A DNA stretch of 64,000 nt from NCBI GenBank assembly GCA_030762175.1, contig CM060841.1, forward strand, positions 10,017,501 to 10,081,500, read 5' to 3'. This document shows positions 34,144 through 45,639 of this stretch, piece by piece. The position numbers and the translations under genes are program-made. A model generated the notes under the pieces. That model made no database searches and was not told the DNA's origin. It was given only the letters and a program-made list of their open reading frames with translations. This DNA is from Metallyticus violacea (lineage: Eukaryota > Arthropoda > Insecta > Mantodea > Metallyticidae). Each line of letters opens with the position of its first letter. Within the stretch, counting starts at the first letter, position 1.

Positions 34144-35248
34144 GGAGAGGCGGTTATAAAGTTCGTAATATCACGACGAACGAAAATGTGCACGGTCAAG
34201 AGTCTCAGTCCTAGATTTAGTCCTTCTGCACATATGCGCCATACAAACTGACACATTTCCCCCACCGATGGATGAGCTGGTGCATACCCTGGCGGTAAAA
34301 CTCCTTGCTTTGGCTGATGAAGAATGTTTCCACCTCTCGTATCACCTCGTTGTCGTCCTGGAAACGCCTGCCATGCAGCGGATCTTCGTGTGAGGAAAAA
34401 GGAAGAAGTCGTTGGGTGCCAGATCGGGTGAATATGGAAGATGGGATAAAATGTCATACCCTAAAAGCAACCACATGACTGATGTGAAGAATGTGCTGGG
34501 GCGTTGTCGTGTAGCAAAGGATCTCCTTGGACAGCTTCCCGCGGCGTTTTTTTAATTATGACCTCCTGCAATATGTCAGGAGGTCCTTGCAATATTTTCC
34601 AGTTATTGTCTCGCCCTTATAAACAGAATCAGTCAAAGCACAACATGGGAAGGCCACGAAACTCTCAACTGACCTTCACCAATACGTCTGTGTCTTCACA
34701 TTTTTGGTGGCGGTAAATCTGCTGCTACGCTCGGAGTCATGACACACACAACATTTATCCATGGCGATCGGCCTGACAAAGCTGCTGTCTTTGCTCAGAT
34801 GTGAGCAAGCGCGGTATGCACTCGGCGGCGACCTTTATCACTGAACCATGACCTACGCGCACCTTTCCCTCGACAGAAATGCGACTGTCTTTAAGCACTA
34901 GGGCCCCCACAATTCCCGGTTCCTCGCGGAGAGATGAGGGCCACTTCTTGACCCATTTTTCAGACTCGTTTGTCCCATTGAAAACATCTGCGCCACTTGA
35001 TCACAGTGTCATACTTTAGGGCAGTGTCTCCACACACCAACCAGCTCAGCACGAATTTCCTTGGCATTTTTTGCATTCAAAAACGTGTTTCCGTCCTTTC
35101 AAAAAGTGTATTTTGCACTCTAGCGACTTTCTGCGCAATAAAAGTTAAGTAACGAACACTACAGGGACATGTGATCGCTCTACAGTGCAAAGCATGAAGT
35201 TATTCTTTATTGTTAAAAGCGATAATACGAACTTTGTGACCCCCCTCG
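34144..35248 (-). mobile_element. Mariner family 2, complete-length dead copy
   Basis: TA at 34142-34143 and 35249-35250. Inverted-repeat ends: GGAGAGGCGGTTATAAAGTT at the left and, on the other strand, CGAGGGGGGTCACAAAGTTC, both continuing TCGTA-TATC. Length about 1.1 kb. The transposase reads right to left, with many stops. It is clearly distinct from family 1 in both termini and protein. Confidence 0.85.
34200..35080 (-). pseudogene. Mariner transposase (family 2), multiply broken
   Basis: On minus, short frames in order are IKWRRCFQWDKRV (about 35000), a long scrambled middle, LHDNAPAHSS (about 34510, carrying the second catalytic Asp), the YSPDLAPNDFFLFP region (34430-34380, readable only across a frameshift as SSIFTRSGTQ/RLLPFSSH), then RRFQDDNEVIREVETFFISQ and YRQGMHQLIHRWGKCVSLYG near the C-terminus. 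The order and the terminal motif H----RW-KC-SL-G are diagnostic for mariner. At least five stops or shifts are visible. Confidence 0.75.
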
Positions 35249-35250
35249 TA

Positions 35251-36921
35251 CGGTTAAAGCCTACTATAGACATCATTTATTTGAAAACGCCATGCTAATC
35301 AAATAGGGATTATCTTTGTGAAATTTAACGACCTAATTCAATAAATACGCGGCTGTGAAAGTTAACGTTGTATTAAAATGTACATTTTAATGCCTATTTT
35401 CAGTTTTTGAGTGAATATTTCTTACTTTTTAGAGCTTATTTAGGCACCAAAAAGCATTATTTTATTGCATAAAAGCTAGTTCTCTAAGCATTATACACAT
35501 CTAGGGAGTTTAAATGGTGTGTACTTATTGTTACACATTTAGGTTCATAAGATATGTACATTGTGTTATTATTTAATTTTCTTTCAGGAAAATTACTCTA
35601 ATAAATGCACACGAAGCCCTTTCAGACAACGTACGGTCTCATTGATGTCTCATTCACCAATCAGAATGGCACTTAATCAAAAGTTTTAAAGAAATGGTAC
35701 TCTAAAACTAAATTGATAGCATTTTTCTTCTACTTTCATTTTTCTTTCATTCGTATTATCTCTGCTTCGATCGACTAGGAATCTAGGAAGCCCTAGTATA
35801 CTCATGCATGTTCCTGTTCGAACTGCTATCAATTACAACTATTGTGCAAGAAAACATTAAATAATACGATTTAAATTAAATAATAAAACTGTAATTTAAC
35901 TTTAAATTTAGTGTTAATATATATAAACTGTTATAATAACCTCAAATGTTTATTTGTTTTAATTATTCAGTTACAAAATATTCGTAGTGCTTCTTGGAGC
36001 AAAACTAATAACAATGTATTCTATCATCTCTGCTTCGATTCGAATGTCTCACTGCCTCCCAAAAGAAGTTATTACAACACGAACTATTAAATAAACGATA
36101 CAAAAATAATAGTACATAGTAATGTTATAATTTTTCAGCTAATAAAATTAGTGATTGTTTCCAGAAAGGTAAAGCAGATAAGCCAATGTCCTCAGTGATT
36201 ATAGTAAAGGTACAAAAATAAAAGCATCGATTTATCTTACTGAATCCCCTTCTAACTTAAATTTTTTCTTAGGCAATTTAATGCATATTTGTCTCGGAGG
36301 TCTTGAAATAATGACAACAAACATTCGTTAACCTCAATTAAATAACCGAAAAAGTACTAGCGGCATTACTGAAGAAAATTCTTTCTGTATTGAAATTAGT
36401 GGATATTTTGCCTCGTTTATGGCAGGCCCAACTATTTCAGACACGAACTTTGACAATATATCTTCGGTTTATTTTCCTTTTTTAAACCTTTTAACATCCC
36501 ATGAATTTATAATGCAACAACTACTAAATTCCCTGGCCACCCCTCATGACCACTGCCGCACGGGAGTCATTGATGCACTCGCATACGTGGCATGCCGGTA
36601 TTTGCACTAACCACTATCAACATGGGCTCTGAAGCGGAACCTGATTAACTCTACCAACTGCATTAACAGGTACCTCCTGCATGCGTATACACATTTTATT
36701 GGTGAACACCGCCACTGATTATCTTCACTCCGTTTTAAAACAACAAAAAATACAGTGTCAGGAACATGGTAATAAACATTATTTTAAAGAAATAGAAGCA
36801 TTCTGCTTAAGGAAAAAAAAATCAAATTTGAGTGAACTTATCCAAAAAAAAAAAAATGTTATATAAGTTGAATATAAACCGGTTGGATAAACATCGCAGC
36901 AGTAAAATCCGAATTGCAGCC

Positions 36922-36977
<56 letters not shown>

Positions 36978-37480
36978 ACCTTAAAACAAGATAATTTTAT
37001 ATAAACAGCACTAAATTATTTAAACTCAAAAAATAATAAAAGGAAATGTATCTAAGCTAAATTTATATAAAAAGTTGCAAAATTTTAATCGAATGTGTGA
37101 AACAATTAAGTGCATACTTTTAAACAAGACCAGAAAAGACAATATTTTAAAATTCTCTAAAAGTTCTGGCCGTTTTCTCTCTTTTGGTTGTATCAGAAAG
37201 TAACAAAACTGACAGACATATGAAATAAAATATTAAAATTTTGAGAGAGAAAACTGTGCACCAAAGGAAAAATAGAAAAAGAAACACAAATGGAAGGAGA
37301 AAGGTAAATGACTATGCTTAACTTATTCTTAAGCAACTATTAAATATTAAATGAAATAAAAGTCCGTCAAACAGGAGCTGTAAACTAAGCGAATTCCTCA
37401 GCAAGTTGAATTTGTGAATCTTATTGTTATTTTTTATACCTATAAAGCACAATCGATGGATAGTTGAGGCTTTTTTTTAA
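35251..37480. other. No recognised gene; poly(A) tract
   Basis: AT-rich; an uninterrupted run of 51 A at 36925-36975 is the longest homopolymer in the window. A 63-codon ORF at 36419-36610 has no known motif. Confidence 0.45.
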
Positions 37481-37560
37481 AATATTTTCATGGGTACACT
37501 GCAATAGTTCGGAATTACCTTAAATTACGGTCGCTAGAGCGTTAACATACACATGCAAAG
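37481..37560 (+). repeat. Possible eroded copy of repeat R
   Basis: Contains TTTTCATGGGTACACTGCAATAG then TTCGGAATT, matching the order in repeat R at 12.57 and 39.2 kb. TCGCTAGAGCG follows, a motif shared with the tandem units at 38.5-39.1 kb. The match is short. Confidence 0.3.
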
Positions 37561-38478
37561 ACATGCACACACAACTTTAGGCTTTGCTGATTTTTTAACT
37601 CTATCACTGTTTGTTAATTGATCGTTATATGCCGACTTTCATTGAGAAAAAACATCTTTCCAGCATGAGCTTCAAAAAAGAATTAAAAAAATCCAAATTA
37701 TGTCCTTAATAATTAAAGAAAAATGTGTGGTAATATTTTATGACATTAACATGACAAATTCCAAAGTTAGCTAATGAAAAACTGAACTGCAATACATTTC
37801 ATGTGTTTATTTTCCTTCAAAATCACTTGACAATAAATGTCTATATTGAAAGTATTCTAATTTTCAAAAGTAAGGGGAACAAAATTAGAATTCTTGCAAT
37901 CTATAAATATTACAAAAGAGAAACCACAATTTTAGAATCATTACTATCGAAATTAAACTTCAAAAAAAAAAATGAAATTGAATTAAATATATGTCCACTG
38001 ATAAAGTTATTTTATGTGGGTATTTTTAAAAATTTTTATATGTAACCATGTTTATGAATTGAGCTCTTCTTTCACTAAAATAGAGAGAAATAATACAAAG
38101 TTGGGATCTACATTGTGTATTTAAGAAAATTGTCATATTTCAATAAAAACCGACTGCAACGTACCATGAAAATATTCATAATCAACATATACAATCGAAA
38201 GTTTCCTCTTATTTTCAGTGTCTTTGAAATTTACATTTTATTATTGTAAAAGCATGCAATGCAAGCGTTTTCTTTATGTTATTACAGAGCGCTGTTACAT
38301 ACAAATAAATTACTCATATACGTTAGATTAATATATTACAGTTGCTATCTTAGACCAATGCTTTTGTCATAAGTAAAACACATGCCTAGTTATAAATACA
38401 GTTTTTATGCTGAGTTAATTTATTCTTTTATTTTGAAACAAAAGCAAGAATATTAAACATTACAGCACTGTTTAAAAT
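37561..38478. other. No recognised gene
   Basis: Very AT-rich; an 80-codon ORF (37803-38045) is Lys/Ile/Asn-rich and low complexity. Confidence 0.5.
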
Positions 38479-39072
38479 TCGGTTTTCAGATATATCCCTA
38501 CTGCTAATGGTTCGATTTCCCTCATTTTCAGAAACTACTTTTCTTATTATATTTAAATGTTTTACATTGTATTTCGTTGTGAAAAAATAACTACTGGTGC
38601 CGCTAGAGCGATTTTTAAATGTTGGGTTTCAGGTAAACCCCCCTCCTAATAGTCTGATTTCACTGATTTTCATAAATCACTCTTCTTATTTTATTTCAGT
38701 GACATATACTGAGTTTCGTTGAGAAAAACTAAAAATTGCAGCCACTAGAGCGATTTTTAAATTTTCGCTTTAACCCCCAAACTTTAAACTTGGTTTTTAA
38801 GTAGATCCTCACTCCTAAAGGTCAAATTTCCGTGATTTTCAGAAACTATTTTTATTATTCTATATAAATGGTATATACCGAGTTTTGTAGTGAAAAACAA
38901 ATATTGGTGTCGCTGGAGTGATTTTTAAAGTTTTAATTTCAGGTAAAACCCCACTTCTTAATAGTTTGATTTCGCTGATTTTCAGAAACTATTTTCCTAA
39001 TTTTATTCAATGGCATATACCAAGTTTTGATGAGAAAAAACAAATTTTGTGGCCACTAGAACGATTCTTTTA
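38479..39072 (+). repeat. Degenerate tandem array, about 145-bp unit, four copies
   Basis: Four successive blocks begin near 38479, 38620, 38762 and 38929. Each has, in order, a GGTTTTCAGGTA-CCCC-like start, TAATAG-TTGATTTC, CTGATTTTCAGAAACTA, ATGGCATATACCGAGTTT, GAGAAAAA-CAAA and CCGCTAGAGCGATTTTTAAA. Block 3 carries about 25 extra bases at its start. A C-run (39084-39093) follows the last unit. No ORF is maintained. Confidence 0.88.
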
Positions 39073-39194
39073 TTTTAAATTTAGTTTACCCCCCCCCCCC
39101 AGGTACAATTTTGCTTATTAACGAACTAACAGACACATAGATACACTTATATATGCAGATATATCATTTTTTTTTCATTCTCATTTTCACAGCT

Positions 39195-39292
39195 TAGTAG
39201 GTAGGGGTCGATGGACATTTGAAGAAAAGCTTAAAAAATATTTTCCTAGGTACAACTGCAATATCTACACTCCTTCGGAATTCGCTAAAAGA
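39195..39292 (+). repeat. Dispersed repeat R, copy 2
   Basis: Matches 12569-12661 in order and spacing: TAGTAGGTAGGGG, TTTGAAGAAAA, AGGTACAACTGCAATA, CTCCTTCGGAATTCGCTAAA. It lies 120 bp after the tandem array, so R and the array may belong to one larger element. Confidence 0.7.
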
Positions 39293-39573
39293 GTGTGTAC
39301 AATGATGCCCATTAAAATTGCAATACTCAGAAGACATTTGCCTCGTCCAAGAATACTACAGCACTACCAGCTGATTTTTTTTTTACTTTGGTCCGGGAAG
39401 AAATATAGTGTTATGAGAGTATGGGGCAACGAATTTGTGATCGGTGGGTAGAGAAGTATGAACACATAGACGTGATGGAAAGAGAAGGGAGTGTGCGCAG
39501 GACTAGTATGAATAATAATAAGTGGCCAACATTGTACACACACTAAACATGCCTAAGTGTTGTATATTCAAAA

Positions 39574-39624
39574 ATCGCCTGTGATGCCCCTGTAGCAAAA
39601 ACGGGCGTTAAACACTATTCATTC
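39574..39624 (+). mobile_element. Very short 5'-truncated SINE B with intact TSD
   Basis: Only the last 51 bp of SINE B are present: ATCGCCTGTGATGCCCC, GTAGCAAAAACGGGCGTTAA, then ACACTATTCATTC. They lie between perfect 10-bp repeats ATATTCAAAA at 39564-39573 and 39625-39634. The intact duplication shows that this stub is the original insertion, not the remnant of a larger copy. Confidence 0.9.
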
Positions 39625-39639
39625 ATATTCAAAAGAATG

Positions 39640-40800
39640 CTACAGAATGCTTTACCGATTGGAGTAAAATTTAGAGACTGGAAAACATCAATAATTCTAG
39701 ATTTTGCTGCGGACGAAAAAAACTTTCATGTCGACTGTCATATATTTTAGTGCAATGTGTAAAACAAATGAATGGCGGAAAAAGACTAGAAGGAAACTAT
39801 TACTAAGCTAATTGACCTTGACCTTTAAAGCATGTAAAACATTCACTGAAGGGGACAAAACGATCTATTTCTTTTGCCATTAGTGTTTCAGCCGTGATGC
39901 TGAATTCTCCAGAGAACTACTGCGGTTGTAATTATGGAAAAGCTCGAGAGTATTAAGGAAAAGTGGGAGAAGGAGCGGATGAGACCATTGCCTTCCTGCT
40001 ATTGAATACCGAGACATCCATTGTCGCATGAAATTGTCAGCTGGCAAGGATGAGCCCAGTTTGGATTCAGAATACGTAATACTATAGGAAAAAATTACTA
40101 AAATTTTCTCAATAGTTTCTTACACTAAATTTACATTTGATTACACATTCCTTTACAGATATTGTTCAAAATGGAGGCCCTCTCGTTACACATGGTTGTC
40201 AATTCACCACTAACTCATGAGCTATTTGTTTGTTCCAGTTATGACATCAGTGTACCTGTATGTACAAGAACGAAACCTAAGAACGAAATCGGGGGAAGCT
40301 CACCCTGTGTAATTTTTGTGGCGTTATTACTTCACTACTTGACTTTCGTATACTAAAAGTTTGTTTTTATGTTTACTTCTTTATTTTTTTATTTTTTATT
40401 TATTTTATTTTATTTTATTTATTTATTTTTTTTAACAAATATATTCATCTTCAAGTACAAGGAAACCACTATCCCCAGATTTTTCCCTACTGAAATAACC
40501 ATCTAAACCAAATGTGCAAAAAGACTGCTGCATAATTATTTATAATAAATTAGTTTTACATTTCAATGTAAAATAAAGGATGTGGCTAACGCTTTTTAGA
40601 CTTACCACTGGAGTAGCTGATATGGTGTACAGGATTGCTATTGCTTTCAGTCGGAATGGCATCCAGTTATTTTGAAGAACCTGTAAAAAGAAAAGGAAAT
40701 TTTGTAATTTTTACAAATTCCCAAAACTAGATTATAAATATAAGAAAATATGTAATAATTACTGGTAAATTACATAGATGAAAATGAAAATGAAGGAATT
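39640..40800. other. No recognised gene; TATTT-rich run
   Basis: AT-rich with a (TATTT/ATTT)n run at about 40380-40436. A 64-codon ORF (40162-40356) has no recognised motif. Confidence 0.45.
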
Positions 40801-41078
40801 TTTTTTTTAATTTGTTTATTTACGGACGCTCTTTAACATCTCAGGACATCAGCGTGCCATTCAATTCAGGACGTGAAACGGCCGACAAATTTTGCTCAGA
40901 GGTCTCTTCTTTCGGGCTTGAGGTTCTTTTTCGTGCCGTAAATGTACGACACGGGACCCATGGCTTTACTTCCCTTCCGAATGAAGGCATATTTACGATT
41001 TTTACGCCCGAAAAAAATCCATTGATCCTGGCCGGGGTTGAACCCACGATCTTGGGTCCTGAATACGACAGTCAAGGT
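40801..41078 (-). mobile_element. SINE A copy with aberrant head
   Basis: Tail (TTATTTACGGACGCTCTTTA at left), the whole body and the B box (reverse complement of GGGGTTGAACCCACGATC) fit SINE A. Beyond CTTGGG the expected A-box half is replaced by CCTGAATACGACAGTCAAGG. Either the 5' end is a different sequence joined at the anticodon region or it is heavily mutated. No TSD found. Confidence 0.85.
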
Positions 41079-41079
41079 A

Positions 41080-41819
41080 GCCCTGGACCGATTATTTTAA
41101 ATGCAGTGAAAGCTATGCAATCAAAGCCCTGTAAACCAAAAGTTCAGGTTAACGGAATGGACACAGCGGATATTTAAAAGTTTACGATTATGCCTTAACA
41201 AAAGCGTTTATGCTCTGCATAAACTGCAAAGTCGGAAAATAGTGAGACCAAATATATGCTCTCTTGCCGGAAAAAGTAACAAGATGTTATTGCACAGAAA
41301 GCGACATGAATAAAAAAACTGAAATAATTCAGGCAATTATTTTTCCAAAATATAGCGCTTTTTACTTTTCACTTGATTTTGTGCAGTTTAATTAGTAGCA
41401 TGTATTAGATTTTATTAATCAAAAATTATTATATTTATCAATTTATACATAATATTTGGAATTTTGTTGTACAAAATAGAGCCTAGTGCTTTATTTCGGT
41501 TATAATGAGTTTTCCTTATTTCCTTAAAAGACTTATTGTTCCTGCAATACCTCATTAACGCTAGTGCAAAAATTTAGGATTCTTTAATGATAAATTATTA
41601 ACGGTTTGCATGTTACATGCAGTATTAATGCAGTAATTTGGGTAACACATGCCCTATGCATAAAGCATATTTAAATGTATATGCGGTTATCAGAACGTTG
41701 CAGGCTTAACTACCAACCTCTGCTCTGTTTTTATTAGCTGTTCTTCCTATATAACTCAACAGCAAGCATAGAATCACTTCTTTCAACTTTTGGTAATGAA
41801 GCACCATAAGAAAAGATTG
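41080..41819. other. No recognised gene
   Basis: AT-rich; nothing supported until the mariner remnant. Confidence 0.5.
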
Positions 41820-42860
41820 TTTACAATTGTTTTGCAAAATTTCGTGCGTCCATCAGTGTGAATTTCGTGAAGGTCAACCAAAATCGATTGTCATTTCAAA
41901 AAACATCGATGCTGTGAGCAACATTATTGAAGACGATCGGTATGCGACTTACAGTGAGAAAGGGGCATTCTTAAGCATATCGAAGACTGCATACGTACGT
42001 TCGACATTGTATAAACATTTAGCTGTGAAAAAGATTTGTTCCCTAGATGGATTCATTTTAATTTGACCGAAGCTTTAAAACAAACAAACAAACAAAAAAC
42101 CCTCTCGTGTTAATTGGTGTAATGAAATGCGCAAAACATTCCACCGAGGAAATGCATAATATTGAATGATATACAACAATTTGTTTGCCAGAAGTCAACG
42201 ATGAAATCGGGAAAATAACCGAAAACGTTGCATCATTTTTCATCATGACAGTGCTGCTCTCACCCTGCACGTCAAATAATTACCCAAGATCGCGGGTTCG
42301 AAACCGGCCAGAACCGATGGATTTTTTCGGGGCGTAAAAATCCTAACTGTGGCTTCCTTCGGAAGGGAAGTAAAGCCGTGGGTCCCGTGCCGTACATTTA
42401 CGGCACGAAAAAGAACCTCAAGCCTGAAAGAAGAGGCCTCTGACCAAAATTTGTCGGCCGTTTCACGCCCTGAGTTGAATGGGACGCTGATGACCTGAGC
42501 TGTTAAAGAGCGTCCATAAATAAATCATTCAAAAAAAAAACATCAAACAATTAATTATTTGAAGGAGAAAAACATCGAATTAATGTATCATTGCCCGTAT
42601 TCACCTGATTTATCGCCTAACGACTTCTTTTTTTTCCCCCAAATGTCAAACAAAAAATGCTTGGACAGCGATTTTTATCACCTCAAGAAGCTGTTGAAGG
42701 CTTTAAAAACCATGTTTTTGAGGTACCAACTTCAGAGTGGAAAAATGTTTGCAGAGTTGGTTTGAACGCATGCAAAAGTGTATAAATCTTAAAGGTGAAT
42801 ATTTTGAAAAGAAAACAGTTTGGTTCAAAAATTTTTTTCTTTACCTGTTTTTGTAACAAC
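41820..42860 (+). pseudogene. Mariner transposase (family 3), split by a SINE
   Basis: The frame at 41827-42066 reads CEFREGQPKSIVISKNIDAV, IEDDRYATYSEKGA and HLAVKKICS, that is the linker and second HTH of a mariner protein. After stops come TFHHDSAAL-like sequence (second Asp region near 42245), the SINE A insertion (42283-42542), then MKEKNIELMYHCPYSPDLSP, NDFFFFP (third Asp), FKNHVFEVPTSEWK-like sequence and RMQKCINLKGEYFEK ending near 42810. The first catalytic region is deleted. I could not place inverted repeats at either end. It differs from families 1 and 2. Confidence 0.8.
42283..42542 (+). mobile_element. SINE A copy, 5'-truncated, inside a mariner
   Basis: Begins within the head at CCCAAGATCGCGGGTTCGAA, so the A box is missing but the B box is present. 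The body is complete and it ends AAATAAATCATTC plus poly(A). Near-perfect 11-bp TSDs (TCAAATAATTA 42272-42282; TCAAACAATTA 42543-42553) restore the transposase sequence when the insert is removed. It is therefore younger than that mariner. Confidence 0.93.
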
Positions 42861-42869
42861 TTAAGAGGT

Positions 42870-43592
42870 AATCCTCGTATCTGCATTAATATATAATATT
42901 ATTTTAAATAATTTTAAAAGATGAAAGATAATTTTAAGTATGGTATATTTTCGAACATGCATATCTAATGTTTGAAGTTAATTTAAAAAAGTGTATTTTT
43001 CATAATGCCCATTTAAGTTTCGCCGATGGAAACGTTCATTAACGTAACGTACTTGCAATGAAGTAACTCTCACAAATAAAATTAACATAATCCAAGAATG
43101 ATTCATGAAAAACATTTTATTTTCGAGCGTTGTTTAAACTAGCGCAGGCAGATCTATAAAGTTTCATTATCTTCACCAAGGTATTGAATTAAACCGGTTT
43201 CTATATAACATTAACATTAGAGATCAAATTTTACAAAAATAAATACAAAGTTTTCTTTTTTGTTCCAAATAGTCATTTGGCTTTTTCTGTTTCATTTAGT
43301 ATATAATTTATTGAAAAATCCAATTGTAAGTGCTATTATTTACGTAATGTATTTTATGTGTGAAAGTACATTATTTTATTAATTCCCCGCACCACTGCAT
43401 AAAAACAATGAAATCATTTTTATAGTAGGCTGCGGTTTGGTATATTTTGTAATGCAAATTACTATTTCAAATGTCAATAGCAGTAATGGCTGCTTGTGTG
43501 TTTAATCTTTTAAGCAATTAGAAAGTTTTATGTTTATTTTGAATTTTAAAAGCTATACATTCTAGTTTTCTTTCTTAAATACATCTAATTTC
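42870..43592. other. No recognised gene
   Basis: AT-rich; no supported feature. Confidence 0.5.
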
Positions 43593-43990
43593 ATGCCTAG
43601 GTTCATCAGAGTTTGTAGAAAATTTAAAAACAAAGGAAACAGGCATTACAGGACATATACAGTAAAGCATATATATATTTCTAAAGCGAATAATTCAGTG
43701 AATGATATACCAATTACTTACAATCCCCCTAATGCTTCCAAGAAAAAGATATCTGTTAATCTTAAGGAAGATACTGAGGACAACAAAGGAAATATTCATA
43801 TAGTGATTAACTTGACTTTTTTAATTACAGTGTTACTTGAAACTTTCTCCTGTGATGGTAATATGACTTTGTGTGAAGATGAAGGTTCAAGAACAGTGTG
43901 CAAATTGACAATTAGTTGAATTAACTTTAACGCTAATTTAGCCTTAAGTGAAAAATTCACAACATAAACGAAATGAAGATAGAAGCATGA
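43593..43990 (+). pseudogene. Possible Mutator-like (MULE-type) ORF, N-terminal fragment
   Basis: A 108-codon ATG frame has a basic start (MPRFIRVCRKFKNKGNRHYR), a low-complexity middle, then NASKKKISVNLKEDTE, NIHIVINLTFLITVLLETFS and CEDEGSRTVCKLTIS before TGA. After that stop the same frame continues with a plausible INFNANLALSEKFTT. The order (basic N-terminus, S/A-S-KKK-S, hydrophobic 'I-L-VL' helix, C-x-G, then F-E--SR-G---KL-I-C) resembles the N-termini of arthropod proteins carrying the Mutator transposase domain. No catalytic region follows. The assignment is by remembered pattern only; a decayed host gene is the alternative. Confidence 0.35.
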
Positions 43991-43994
43991 AATT

Positions 43995-44421
43995 TGTACA
44001 GCTGATCTACATTGTTACATTCATTGCTGAGTTCTAGTTTCAGGTTTTTCATAAGCACTTTTTGCACATGAATATTAATATAATTTTTTATAAAAAACGA
44101 ATATGTTACGAAAATAAAACTTATAATTTTTATAAAGTACGTTTTCTAAACTAGAGCTCAGAACTTCAAATGAAATGAGTAATAAGCAGTAAAAATTTCA
44201 CTGAGGTATCTGTAATATTTTCTTAGAAAAAGGTGCATAAAAATTAATAACTTAGTAATATAGGTCTTTTGATATCGCCTTCAGTTTATACTCTTCATAA
44301 ACTGCGCTGTAACAAAGACATTTGTGCTCATGAAGGTTGTATCACGTGATATGTAAAATATAGCATTGTTAGGAGGACTAGTGATAGTACTATTGGGCCT
44401 AATAATGTCAAAAAAATTGAA
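43995..44421. other. No recognised gene
   Basis: AT-rich spacer, nothing supported. Confidence 0.5.
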
Positions 44422-44699
44422 CAGTGTTTAACGCCCGTTATTACTACTGAGGTACCAAATGCGATGGACACTGATGAAATATGAGATGAAATTGTATATT
44501 GCGATATGATATTTTTATTTCAGAAAGGAAACGTTCCAGGCCTAAGTTTAGGGTACCTTCCCGGTATTTGCCATTTATTAGGACTGAGGAAAACGTGGGA
44601 AAAGAACCTCAGTCAGGGAGGATGGTCTTGCCGGGATTCGAACCCCAGACCTCCCGCTTACGAGTCCACGCCTTAACGACCTCGGCCACCCTTGGCGGT
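44422..44699 (-). mobile_element. SINE B copy (full length, minus)
   Basis: On minus: CCGCCAAGGGTGGCCGAGGT with A box, B box (GGGGTTCGAATCCC), TTTTCCTCAGTCC, AAACTTAGGCCTGGAACG and, at the low-coordinate end, GTCCATCGCATTTGG and ACGGGCGTTAAACACTG. The head is complete. TSDs could not be fixed because both flanks are A-rich. Confidence 0.9.
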
Positions 44700-44700
44700 A

Positions 44701-45635
44701 AAAAAAAATAATAAGTAAAAGATAAACCACACATGTCTGTAGATAAAACTTTATCGGTCAAAATGTAGCGTAAACCGTCATTTATGCTTTAATAAGCTTC
44801 CTGCTACGTTAGATATATCATGTAAAATAAAAAACGTGTTTATAGATGTGAGCAGCTTTCTCGGTTATTGATTTCAGTAGCGTTAATTTGAGAATTCTAA
44901 CCAAGTTGGCAACTTATATACGTCTCCATCGTATTATTTCGCAAATTTTCTAGCTTATGCCTATTTTTATTGGCTGCAATTAAAAATTATGTTCCAATAA
45001 AAGCTGCATATAAACACATACAAACAAAAAACAAGCGGAAATTCTAACTACGAGAAAACGTTTCACGATGTCGAAATGCAGGGCGGTGAAAACAAGAAAT
45101 GGAATGAAGAGAATGCTGGTGCGGCAAGTGCCAGGACTTGCTGTTACATTTCCGTAGATTAGTGGCAAGCCACATAAAGCTGCGGTAAGCGGCAGGACTC
45201 GTAAGTGCTGTGTCGTGAGCATCATGTTAAGACATTTGCATTGTGCGAACCGAGGCAAAATAATTTGTCATAGTTCGGACCTATTCAGAGGTCTGCTGGT
45301 ATTTTACAAAACTTCCGACTGTCCCTTTACTATGGGTCAAGTCCTGAGCAAGCAAATAGCGTCGCAGAAAGGCCTGCAGAATCACAAATTAGGAGAAACA
45401 AAGGGATTTAGTGATAAGCTTATAGCTTTTATTAACTATGAAACATTTAGTGCATTATTGCTTTCACAAAGTCCAAAAATTAAGAAAATTCTTTTATTCC
45501 ATTGTTAGTTAAGTAAAGACATTAATAAAGAATAACGTTCTAGAAGTTTTACGAACAAATTTCTATCGTGCCATTCATGGCATTGTCGGCAACCACAAAA
45601 GAAACAAAGAAACATATTTTTGCTACGAGAGATAA
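44701..45635. other. No recognised gene
   Basis: A 97-codon plus-strand ORF (45215-45508) overlaps a minus-strand one; neither has a known motif. Confidence 0.4.
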
Positions 45636-45639
45636 ATAC

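Noticed and set aside
38479..39072. CRISPR-like array
   Set aside because: Units are contiguous and diverged, without fixed repeats and unique spacers, and the setting is eukaryotic.
44499..44711. Peptides with RSRPKFRVPSRYLPF and PGFEPQTSRLRVHALTT
   Set aside because: Frames read through SINE B copies (also 30.9, 56.0 and 59.6 kb), not genes.
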